This document shows positions 8,245-15,635 of a stretch of DNA of 64,000 nucleotides, piece after piece (the stretch's first letter is position 1; every line of letters begins with the position of its first letter). The notes beneath the pieces were generated by a model, which did not search any database, had not been told where the DNA came from, and saw nothing but the letters and a program-made list of their open reading frames with translations. This DNA comes from Desulfurispira natronophila (lineage in GTDB: Bacteria > Chrysiogenota > Chrysiogenetes > Chrysiogenales > Chrysiogenaceae): positions 1 to 64,000 of the forward strand of contig NZ_JACHID010000005.1 of assembly GCF_014203025.1 (NCBI RefSeq). The letters run 5' to 3'. The position numbers and the translations under genes are program-made.

Positions 8245-10275
8245 ATGCATCAGCATTCTCTGGGTCCAATGAGTATTATAGGCAATTTGCACAATATTGT
8301 GCGCCAACATCGTACTATGTCTGCGGCACTGCTGGCATTTTGCTTTTTTTTACTGTTGCTGATCCTTCTTGGCGGAAGAGTTTTCTACGAGCAGCAGCGC
8401 GAAAGTGCCAAGAGTGAGGCACTGGAGTCATTGATGAAGCACCGTGTCAGTACAGCTATGCTGTTGGATCGCCTATGGCTGGATGCTGATTTGCTACGCT
8501 TCCATACCGTAGACCCTGCAGGCCCTGCGGCAATGGACACTGGGGCCAGTCTGTATCGTGATACTTTGACTACGGGCGTCGAACGGTTGATAAACAGTAG
8601 TGTCTTTAATGCTGCCGTTCTGTTAAACAGTCAAGGACAGTCCATCTTTACCATTGGCTCCCCCTTGGTAGTCGATGAGCTGATAAACTGGAATGAACAG
8701 ATATCATCTTCAGAACCTTCGCACGCCATGGACTGTCGCGTAGTTAGTGACGACAGCTGGATGTTTCTTGGCAAACCACTTCTTGATAAGCTCGAGAGGA
8801 TTTCCCTTCGTTTGCTGCTGGCCTCGAGTGCCGACTCCCTTTGGCAATCGCTTCCCGATAATGCTGCAATCTACTCTCATCATCGCCCCTGTGCCACTTT
8901 CACTATGCCTCCTAATAATCTGCCAGACAATTTCCCTCAGGCAGAGCCAACTGTTCATAAAATCGATGATACCCGATTTGTGGTCACGGCTCCCATCGAC
9001 AGCAATGCCGGGGAGTTTTCCCTGGTTCGGTGGCACAATTACAGTGGTCAAAAGAGCGCTGTGATAGGTGCCACTGCTTTAGTAACATTTGTACTGTTGG
9101 TCATGGGTGCTTTTTTCATCATATTAGTGACACTGAAGAGCCGACAACTCTACAATATCTTGCGTATGAAAAAGGCAACGGTTTTTTCTCTGGCGAATCT
9201 GGCAGAGTGGCGAGACCCGGAAACCGGGGATCACCTTGAGCGCACCCGTAACTACGGAGTGCTTCTGGCCCGTCAGTTACAACGCAATCCGAAGTTTTGC
9301 AAACAAATAACTGAACGATTTATCTGCGACATAGGCGACGCCTCTTCCCTGCACGATATCGGCAAGGTTGGCATACCAGACTCTATTTTGCTGAAACCCG
9401 GCCGCCTTAGTGATGACGAAATGGCTATTATGCGCACCCATACGGTTATTGGCAACAGTGTTATCCAATGGATTGTTGACCAGTGTGGTATTGCAGACAG
9501 CTACCTGTTGGTTGGCCGCAACATTTCACACTATCACCACGAAAAATTCAATGGACAAGGCTATCCGGAACAGCTGAGCGGCGAAAGCATCCCCCTTGAG
9601 GCACGTATTTACGCCTTGTGCGATGTGTACGATGCCCTGCGATCCCGGCGACCTTACAAAGAACCCATGAACCACGATACGGCTCGTAGTATAATCGTTA
9701 AGGAGCGAGGTGAGCATTTTGATCCCGATGTGGTGGACGCTTTTCTCGAGCTTGAGGATGAGTTTCAAGAAATTCACGAAACTTATGGGTTGGTAGAAAA
9801 GTCTTACAAGCAAGTTTTTGCTGGCCTTTCGGACAAGTACCTGACAGTGGAGTGGAGCGAGGAAATTCGGGTGGGAGTGCCTGAAATTGACCGCCAACAC
9901 CAGGAGTTGATCCTGCGTATTAACCACCTTTTCCGTGCTGTGCTGGATGGTGAAGGCAAGCAGCGAATATTGCAAACGATGGAGTTTCTCAAAGAGTATA
10001 TCCATACTCACTTCAGTACGGAAGAAAGCTATATGCTTCACCACCGTTATCAGGGCTACCCTGGGCACAAGGCCCAGCATGATCGCTTCCGACAGGATAT
10101 ACTCAACCTTGAAGAGCAGTTAAAAAACTATGGCGTCTCATCTTCGCTGGTAATAGAGATCAATCGGCGAGTAGTGCAGTGGCTGGTGGATCATATCGCA
10201 GTAACAGATCGGGCTATGGCAGATTTCCTTAATCGCAAGCACCCAAAAGATCAGGAGCAACACGGTGACCAGTGA
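8245..10275 (+). CDS. Membrane HD-GYP phosphodiesterase with C-terminal bacteriohemerythrin domain
   Basis: This is probably a c-di-GMP phosphodiesterase controlled by O2 or NO. In order it has a short cytoplasmic N-terminus, a membrane segment (about 25-47), a periplasmic sensor region (about 48-269) of no family I recognise, a second membrane segment (about 270-297), an HD-GYP domain with HD at 370-371 (LHDIGKVGIPD) and GYP at 439-441, and a hemerythrin domain (about 535-665). The hemerythrin part keeps the di-iron ligand pattern: RQHQE, HTHFSTEE, GHKAQH and DHIAVTD. Two in-frame ATGs (8245, 8269) both lack a clear RBS; I used the first. The gene is 11 nt after aroF-type and overlaps the next gene by 11 nt. 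Confidence 0.9.
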   Translation: MHQHSLGPMSIIGNLHNIVRQHRTMSAALLAFCFFLLLLILLGGRVFYEQQRESAKSEALESLMKHRVSTAMLLDRLWLDADLLRFHTVDPAGPAAMDTGASLYRDTLTTGVERLINSSVFNAAVLLNSQGQSIFTIGSPLVVDELINWNEQISSSEPSHAMDCRVVSDDSWMFLGKPLLDKLERISLRLLLASSADSLWQSLPDNAAIYSHHRPCATFTMPPNNLPDNFPQAEPTVHKIDDTRFVVTAPIDSNAGEFSLVRWHNYSGQKSAVIGATALVTFVLLVMGAFFIILVTLKSRQLYNILRMKKATVFSLANLAEWRDPETGDHLERTRNYGVLLARQLQRNPKFCKQITERFICDIGDASSLHDIGKVGIPDSILLKPGRLSDDEMAIMRTHTVIGNSVIQWIVDQCGIADSYLLVGRNISHYHHEKFNGQGYPEQLSGESIPLEARIYALCDVYDALRSRRPYKEPMNHDTARSIIVKERGEHFDPDVVDAFLELEDEFQEIHETYGLVEKSYKQVFAGLSDKYLTVEWSEEIRVGVPEIDRQHQELILRINHLFRAVLDGEGKQRILQTMEFLKEYIHTHFSTEESYMLHHRYQGYPGHKAQHDRFRQDILNLEEQLKNYGVSSSLVIEINRRVVQWLVDHIAVTDRAMADFLNRKHPKDQEQHGDQ

Positions 10276-11086
10276 GATGACCACGGAGTCTACGGCTACG
10301 ACTGAGGAGGCCCATTGGGGGGCTTTCTATTTCGATGTCGGGCAAAAACGCCAATGGGAATTCGGTGCAATGCACCTGGAGGTGACACGCCAACTTTATG
10401 AGTGGCAGGTTACCTACTGGCATCGCTTCTACCAGCCACTCCAAAAGGTTCCTCTGCGTTTTGACGCGCAGTGGCAAAGCAAGGTGCAAACTCAGCGTCA
10501 CCTTTTTTCCCAAACCAGCTCCCAGGTTAACCTGGTTCCCTGTTTGCCGGACCGATCGGTGGTCATTCGTCCAGTGACCCCCTGCACTATTCATAGTGGT
10601 GAAGGAATCACCCTCTATATTGGTTCTCCCATCTGGTTGCAGTTGCACCTGAATGGCAACAGCAAGGGTAGTCAGGACATTCCTGCTCATCCACTCTCCG
10701 ATACGTGGTTTGGGCCCGATACTCGCAATGGAGAGCTGTGCTACCTGGTAAGAACACGGGCGCGTACAGAAGCAACAGCTTTACAGGAGGCCGACAGCAG
10801 TCGGGTTATTACTCCAGTGCGTATTGAAAACATGGCAGAGAAAGAACTAACTTTTGATCGTTTTTGTATACCCTTACCTATGGCGTCGTTATATCAAGAC
10901 AACTCAGGCAGCCTTTTCAGCCAGCAAATCCAGCTGATACGTTACGATGACGATCAGATGGCCCAGGTGAAAGTAGTAGCAGGAGCGCCTGCTGTAGGAG
11001 CTGATAGTCTGAGTCTGGTAAATGGGCCTCGGAAATCAAATGATAAACCTGTGCTCTTGCGGGCATTCAGTGCTATATTCAGGTAA
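10265..11086 (+). CDS. DUF432-like protein of unknown function
   Basis: A 273-residue soluble protein with no signal peptide or membrane segment. The middle (SDTWFGPDTRNGELCY, TRARTEA, then VITPVRIEN and CIPLPMASLYQD) resembles the uncharacterised DUF432 family as I remember it. I cannot state a function. GTG 10265 is the start: AGGAG lies 7 nt upstream, inside the HD-GYP gene, giving an 11-nt overlap and probable translational coupling. The alternative ATG at 10277 has no better RBS. Its position between two signalling-type genes suggests a regulatory role; this is inference from context only. Confidence 0.7.
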   Translation: MTSEMTTESTATTEEAHWGAFYFDVGQKRQWEFGAMHLEVTRQLYEWQVTYWHRFYQPLQKVPLRFDAQWQSKVQTQRHLFSQTSSQVNLVPCLPDRSVVIRPVTPCTIHSGEGITLYIGSPIWLQLHLNGNSKGSQDIPAHPLSDTWFGPDTRNGELCYLVRTRARTEATALQEADSSRVITPVRIENMAEKELTFDRFCIPLPMASLYQDNSGSLFSQQIQLIRYDDDQMAQVKVVAGAPAVGADSLSLVNGPRKSNDKPVLLRAFSAIFR

Positions 11087-11103
11087 CCGTAGGAGATTAA
11101 GTT

Positions 11104-12522
11104 ATGGATAGAGACGGTATTCTGGCGACGGCGGTGCGTACCAAGGACATCAAGCACAGTCTTGAGGAAATCTCCCAGCGGCGAAGGGTACCCTGGGGCG
11201 AGATGCAGTTCAGTATTCAACATGTCTCGGAGTTGAAACGTGCCGGCGACCGTTTTTTTCGCGAGTACGAAATCGAAGTATTTCGTAAAGGTCTCTACCC
11301 TATTGAACTTTCTTATCACATACAACAAAACATCAAGGACGGTCACAAGGACGCCTATCTCACGGTCAAGGATGACACCATCATTGACTTCAGTATAGCT
11401 ACTCCCCTGGAGTTGCTGGGTGAAATAAAGAAAGCTATTGCCATGGACGGCATTGTCTTTGGCGTAGTTTCCGACGAGTTACTCTATAGTGCTGCGCAGC
11501 GCATTTTCCAGGCGGCCAAGGAGCGAAAGACCCTTTGCCCAGAGCCTGTTCTCATTGCACGCGGTCAATCCCCCAAAAACAGTGAGCCGCCCTTACCCGT
11601 CCAGTATCACTTTGACAAGCAGGGAGTTATAGCCAAGGGCAAAACTGAAGGGGAAACCTATATGGTGCGGGAGGGGGAGGTCCTGGTCACCGAATCTATT
11701 ATTGAGGACAGCGACCTGTTTATAACCCCCCACGGCTCCATTGTATTGCCAGGCAATGTGGCAGCGCCGGTTTTTCACGATACTGCCGGCAAGATACGAC
11801 GAAAAGAAGCGGGTGAGGAAATTCGCTATATTGCCGAAACAGACGGTTACCTGAGTATTGAGAAGGGTATTCTCACCCTGCGTCAGCGCAGCAATCGTCC
11901 AGAGGACGTCACCGTTGCTCAAAAAGCCAAGCCACAAAAGGCAACAGAGACGCCTGTCGAGTCCCCTCCAACTACCCAGGAAGACCATGAGCCACAGGCG
12001 CCTGCTGCCTCCAAGCCTGCCAAATCATTTAATATAAATCAACTAAGTGATGCACAGAAGACCTTGCTCAAAGTTAAGAAGCTTTTCAGTCTCTTTGAAA
12101 ATCTTTCCAATGATGACTTGCTGCTGGTAACCAGCGATGCACGCATTATGCGTTACAGTAAGTTTGACATTGTCTTTGAACAGGGAAGTCGGGGCAAAGA
12201 AATATACTTTATCATCAACGGCAGCATTGACGTCTTGGTAGGCAAAAAACGCATCATTGGCAATTTAGAGCGCTATACAGATCACTTTACTGCCTCGCGC
12301 CTGCGCCAGGGAGCTTTTTTTGGAGAAATGACGCCCATTACCGGGGAAAGGCGCAGCGCTCGCTGTATTTGCTCATCAGCAGAGGCCGTTTTACTGCGCT
12401 TTCGCATTGTAGAAACGGTCACCCCCAAAAATGCCATGCAAATGGCTGTTCTCTACAAGAATTTTGTCAAAGCACTGGCTGTCAAGCTGCAAAAATCCAA
12501 CGAGGCTATATCACAGTCATAA
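11104..12522 (+). CDS. FapA/DUF342-like protein fused to a cyclic-nucleotide-binding domain
   Basis: A 472-residue soluble protein. Residues 1-140 are charged and unrecognised. Residues about 150-270 resemble the N-terminal FapA (DUF342) fold: an IARGQSP start, a KGKTEGETYMVREGEVLV segment, then AGEEIRYIAETDGYLSI. A Pro/Ala/Thr-rich linker spans about 280-310. Residues about 320-450 form a Crp-type cNMP domain whose phosphate-binding cassette GAFFGEM...RRSAR keeps the glutamate (E408) and arginine expected for nucleotide binding. There is no DNA-binding helix-turn-helix after it, so it is not a Crp-like transcription factor. TAGGAG precedes the ATG, which starts 17 nt after the DUF432-like gene. 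Confidence 0.75.
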   Translation: MDRDGILATAVRTKDIKHSLEEISQRRRVPWGEMQFSIQHVSELKRAGDRFFREYEIEVFRKGLYPIELSYHIQQNIKDGHKDAYLTVKDDTIIDFSIATPLELLGEIKKAIAMDGIVFGVVSDELLYSAAQRIFQAAKERKTLCPEPVLIARGQSPKNSEPPLPVQYHFDKQGVIAKGKTEGETYMVREGEVLVTESIIEDSDLFITPHGSIVLPGNVAAPVFHDTAGKIRRKEAGEEIRYIAETDGYLSIEKGILTLRQRSNRPEDVTVAQKAKPQKATETPVESPPTTQEDHEPQAPAASKPAKSFNINQLSDAQKTLLKVKKLFSLFENLSNDDLLLVTSDARIMRYSKFDIVFEQGSRGKEIYFIINGSIDVLVGKKRIIGNLERYTDHFTASRLRQGAFFGEMTPITGERRSARCICSSAEAVLLRFRIVETVTPKNAMQMAVLYKNFVKALAVKLQKSNEAISQS

Positions 12523-12554
12523 ATCCACGATGCGACTCTTTGCAGGAAGTTCGT

Positions 12555-13232
12555 TCATCGTAATGGAAAACGAAACCAGCGCCAAAAGCTCAGAATGCTC
12601 CCCAATGAAGCTGCCAGGTAGGTCAACGAGCAGGCGGTGAGAATGGAGCGAACGGTTGCGTAGTCAGAGCCTGCTACATATCCACCCTGGCGCAACAGGG
12701 GCAGCGCCTTGCCAAAGCTGGCATCCAGCTCCACTGGCAGTGTGACCAGATGCACCACAATGCTCAGTGCAATTCCACAAACCGCCAAAAGAAGTATCAG
12801 TCGACCCAGTCCGGGGTTAGCAACCATCATGGCTGGTGTTGCCATGATGGCAAAGCCGCCCAGTCGCGATGATATTATGGCTATGCGGGCCAAGGATGTT
12901 CGCAAATTCAGGAGTGTAGACCCGGCAGCATGCTGCAGGGCGTGTCCCACTTCGTGACTCGCTACGGCTACCGCTGTCAGGGATTGTCCCTGCATAATTT
13001 CCGGACGCAGACGTACTGTGCGGCTGGTGGGATCGTAGTGATCTCCCCCCTGGGTGTACTCCAGTGGAACTGCCTGAAGTTGGTGGCTGTCCAGCAAGTG
13101 ACGCGCCAGCTCTCCACCAGTTCCCGGCAAATCAGGTCGTACTTGCTGGTGGCGACGCAGAATAGAGGTAGCCCACCACTGTGGTAAGTAGAGAGCCAGG
13201 AGTATGGCAACAATGCCAATAATAACGTGCAT
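12555..13232 (-). CDS. YugP-type membrane zinc metallopeptidase
   Basis: A 225-residue protein of the Zn_peptidase_2 (YugP) family: N-terminal membrane helix, a cytosolic-facing segment with the zinc motif HEVGH (93-97), then two or three membrane helices (about 120-170 and 195-215). The zinc ligands and catalytic glutamate are intact. Its substrates are not known for this family. It begins one base after the stop of the NTF2-like gene (TGA-C-ATG), so the two form one operon. It converges on the FapA/cNMP gene with only 32 nt between stops and no clear terminator. Confidence 0.82.
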   Translation of the reverse strand: MHVIIGIVAILLALYLPQWWATSILRRHQQVRPDLPGTGGELARHLLDSHQLQAVPLEYTQGGDHYDPTSRTVRLRPEIMQGQSLTAVAVASHEVGHALQHAAGSTLLNLRTSLARIAIISSRLGGFAIMATPAMMVANPGLGRLILLLAVCGIALSIVVHLVTLPVELDASFGKALPLLRQGGYVAGSDYATVRSILTACSLTYLAASLGSILSFWRWFRFPLR

Positions 13233-13233
13233 G

Positions 13234-13599
13234 TCAGATCGCAGGTAACAAGGAGGAGTGGTAATCAGCTATCTGCCATTGACCGTTTTTCTGCAGCAAG
13301 GTCATACTGAATCGTCCAGTGTGTCTTACTAAAGTCTGGTTCTGACTCCACTCGATCAAAAAATAACCGCAGCTTACCCCGGCATGACCAAACTGACGGT
13401 GGAACGGATGGTAGGCACAAAAGCGCAGTTCATTTTTACGAAAAATATCGCTGAAATACTCTTCAATAAGCGCGGCATTATCCCTGAGAAATGGACTAAA
13501 GGTGCCCCACAGGGTAGCATCCGGTGTGTAAAGCTTCGTGATGTTATGTAGATCCTTGCTATTGAAGCAGTGTTGCCACGTTGCCAAAAGTGATTCCAT
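13234..13599 (-). CDS. NTF2/SnoaL-like small protein
   Basis: A 121-residue soluble protein with the pattern of SnoaL/DUF4440-type NTF2 folds: WQHCFNSKDLHNITKLYTPDATL at the start (a helix then WG strand), and RHTGRFSMTLLQKNGQWQIADYHSS at the end, the common closing strand pair. Such domains serve as enzymes or ligand binders; function cannot be assigned. The frame extends upstream, but GGGGGAG about 8 nt before ATG 13599 identifies the start. It is co-transcribed with the YugP-like protease. Confidence 0.65.
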   Translation of the reverse strand: MESLLATWQHCFNSKDLHNITKLYTPDATLWGTFSPFLRDNAALIEEYFSDIFRKNELRFCAYHPFHRQFGHAGVSCGYFLIEWSQNQTLVRHTGRFSMTLLQKNGQWQIADYHSSLLPAI

Positions 13600-13647
13600 A
13601 TGTATATCTCCCCCAAGCAGCCAGACTCCCTTGTGGTATGGCCTTTC

Positions 13648-13676
13648 TTGACTTGTTTTTGGTGACACAGTACCAT
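13648..13676 (+). promoter_or_regulatory. Sigma-70 promoter for leuCD
   Basis: TTGACT (13648-13653), 17-bp spacer, TACCAT (13671-13676). The predicted start near 13683 gives a very short leader of about 24 nt, too short for a leader-peptide attenuator. It lies in the divergent region shared with the NTF2-like gene. Confidence 0.5.
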
Positions 13677-13706
13677 GGGATAAACACTATTTACCAGGAG
13701 ACATGC

Positions 13707-14993
13707 ATGGGAAAAACCATAGCCCAGAAAATCTTTGACTCCCACCTGCGAGATGAGCCTTTTCCCGGCACCAAGGTGCTGGATCTCGACCAGGTATTTT
13801 GCCACGAAATCACCACTCCAATTGCCATTGATGATCTGGTCCGTCTTGGAAAAGATCGGGTATTTGATGCAACCAAGGTCAAAGCGGTTATCGATCACGT
13901 AACTCCCGCCAAGGACTCTAAAACAGCACAACAAGGCAAAATCCTGCGGGATTGGGCCCGTCGCCACGACATACAGGATTTTTTTGATGTTGGTCGCAAC
14001 GGTGTGTGTCACGCCATTTTTCCCGAGAAGGGTTTTGTTCGGCCAGGCTATACGATCATTATGGGTGACTCTCACACCTGTACCCACGGAGCCTTCGGTG
14101 CCTTTGCCGCCGGGGTGGGCACGACGGATCTGGAAGTAGGCATCCTCAAGGGAGTCTGTGCCTTCCGCGAGCCCAATACCCTGCGAATCAATGTCGATGG
14201 CAAATTGCCCAAAGGGGTGTATGCCAAGGATGTCATTTTGCATATCATAGGTCAGATTTCTGTTAACGGCGCCACAGACATGGTGATAGAGTTTGGCGGC
14301 AGCGTAGTGGAAGGCTTCTCCATGGAGTCGCGCATGACCTTGTGCAATATGGCAGTTGAGGCCGGTGCTACTAGCGGTATCTGCGCTCCTGATATGGTTA
14401 CCGTGGAATATCTGTGGGATTTTATCAAAGATGAGTACTCCAGCAAAGATGCCGCCTTGAAGGCATTTTCTGCCTGGCAGCCTGATGCTGATGCCGACTA
14501 CAGCAAAGTTATTGACGTTGATGCCAGTCAACTAGAACCCCTTTGCACCTATGGCTATAAACCTGACTGCGTTAAGCCAGTACGCGAAATGGAAGGTGAG
14601 CGTGTTGACCAGGTCTATATTGGCTCCTGCACCAATGGACGTATTGAGGATCTGCGGGAGGCGGCCAAGGTTCTGAGAGGTCACACGATTGCCGATCATG
14701 TACGAGGCATACTCTCACCTGCCACTCCTGATATTTTCAAGCAGGCCAACCGTGAAGGTCTTATCGATATCTTTCTTGAGGCAGGTTACTGCGTCACCAA
14801 TCCCACTTGCGGTGCCTGTTTAGGCATGAGTAATGGTGTGCTGGCTGATGGTGAGATCTGTGCCTCCACCACGAATCGCAACTTCAATGGTCGCATGGGT
14901 AAAGGCGGTGTGGTGCACTTGATGAGCCCGGCCTCCGCAGCAGCGGCTTCCATAAAAGGCGCTATCGCTGACCCGCGCCAATATATGCAATAG
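13707..14993 (+). CDS. leuC: 3-isopropylmalate dehydratase large subunit
   Basis: LeuC with LeuD isomerises 2-isopropylmalate to 3-isopropylmalate in leucine synthesis. The 428-residue protein is of the shorter HacA/LeuC type. It has the aconitase-family [4Fe-4S] ligands in GSCTNGR and NPTCGACLG, plus GDSHTCTHGAFGA in the active site. The frame is open upstream, but AGGAG 6 nt before ATG 13707 fixes the start. A homoaconitase role cannot be excluded in this subfamily, though leucine synthesis is far likelier. leuD follows after 13 nt. Confidence 0.92.
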   Translation: MGKTIAQKIFDSHLRDEPFPGTKVLDLDQVFCHEITTPIAIDDLVRLGKDRVFDATKVKAVIDHVTPAKDSKTAQQGKILRDWARRHDIQDFFDVGRNGVCHAIFPEKGFVRPGYTIIMGDSHTCTHGAFGAFAAGVGTTDLEVGILKGVCAFREPNTLRINVDGKLPKGVYAKDVILHIIGQISVNGATDMVIEFGGSVVEGFSMESRMTLCNMAVEAGATSGICAPDMVTVEYLWDFIKDEYSSKDAALKAFSAWQPDADADYSKVIDVDASQLEPLCTYGYKPDCVKPVREMEGERVDQVYIGSCTNGRIEDLREAAKVLRGHTIADHVRGILSPATPDIFKQANREGLIDIFLEAGYCVTNPTCGACLGMSNGVLADGEICASTTNRNFNGRMGKGGVVHLMSPASAAAASIKGAIADPRQYMQ

Positions 14994-15006
14994 GAGATTG
15001 ACACCC

Positions 15007-15537
15007 ATGAAATCATTCGGAGGACCCGCTCTATTTCTCGACAGGGACGATATCAATACCGACGAAATTATCCCCGCCAAATACCTGACGGAACTGACCA
15101 AAGATGCCTTGCAGCCTTATTTGCTGGAGGATTTGAAACTGGAGGGTTTTGACCCTCACGGGCCATTACTCAAGCAGGCCCGTGTCATTGTGACGCGCAA
15201 TAATTTTGGCTGCGGCTCCAGCCGCGAGCACGCTCCTTGGGCCCTGGAGGTCAATGATATAACATTGGTGGTTGCTGCGAGCTATGCCCGTATTTTCCGC
15301 CAGAATATGTTTAACTGTGGCATGATGGCCGTAGAGCTTTCTCCGCAGCAAATAGACGAGATTTTCACCCAGTTCAGCACGGCTGCCGATACGGAGATCC
15401 AGGTAGACCTGGACACCAAGAAATTGATGGTCAAAGGTGGTGGCCAGGAGAAAAGTTTTAGCTTTAACCTCAATCAATTCGATGAGGCCTTGGTACGCGC
15501 TGGTGGCTGGGTTGCTTTTGCTGACGAAAAATACTAG
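15007..15537 (+). CDS. leuD: 3-isopropylmalate dehydratase small subunit
   Basis: A 176-residue swivelling subunit that completes the LeuCD enzyme. It has the DRDDINTDEIIPAKYL opening and the substrate-contact loop NFGCGSSREHAPWAL. TAGGAG at 14991-14996 serves ATG 15007; a TTG at 14998 is in frame but too close to the RBS. A strong intrinsic terminator follows about 55 nt after the stop. Confidence 0.93.
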   Translation: MKSFGGPALFLDRDDINTDEIIPAKYLTELTKDALQPYLLEDLKLEGFDPHGPLLKQARVIVTRNNFGCGSSREHAPWALEVNDITLVVAASYARIFRQNMFNCGMMAVELSPQQIDEIFTQFSTAADTEIQVDLDTKKLMVKGGGQEKSFSFNLNQFDEALVRAGGWVAFADEKY

Positions 15538-15592
15538 CTGCAAGGAATAGCATCAATGCTTCCGTAAACTGCAACCTCGTTTATTTTATGGT

Positions 15593-15635
15593 GTCCTTTC
15601 ACTGCCCGAGTGGCAGTGAAAGGACTTTTACTTTT
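15593..15635 (+). terminator. Strong intrinsic terminator of leuCD
   Basis: A perfect 14-bp stem (GTCCTTTCACTGCC at 15593-15606, reverse complement at 15612-15625) with a 5-nt loop, followed by TTTTACTTTT. The downstream tail runs into the 3' end of the convergent ABC-F gene. Confidence 0.9.

Noticed and set aside
9526-10080. 184-codon minus-strand ORF inside the HD-GYP gene
   Set aside because: It is a shadow of the strongly supported HD-GYP-hemerythrin frame, with no motif of its own.
13374-14531. 385-codon open frame on the minus strand
   Set aside because: It is antisense to leuC, which has clear family motifs and an RBS. The reverse frame has no recognisable domain.
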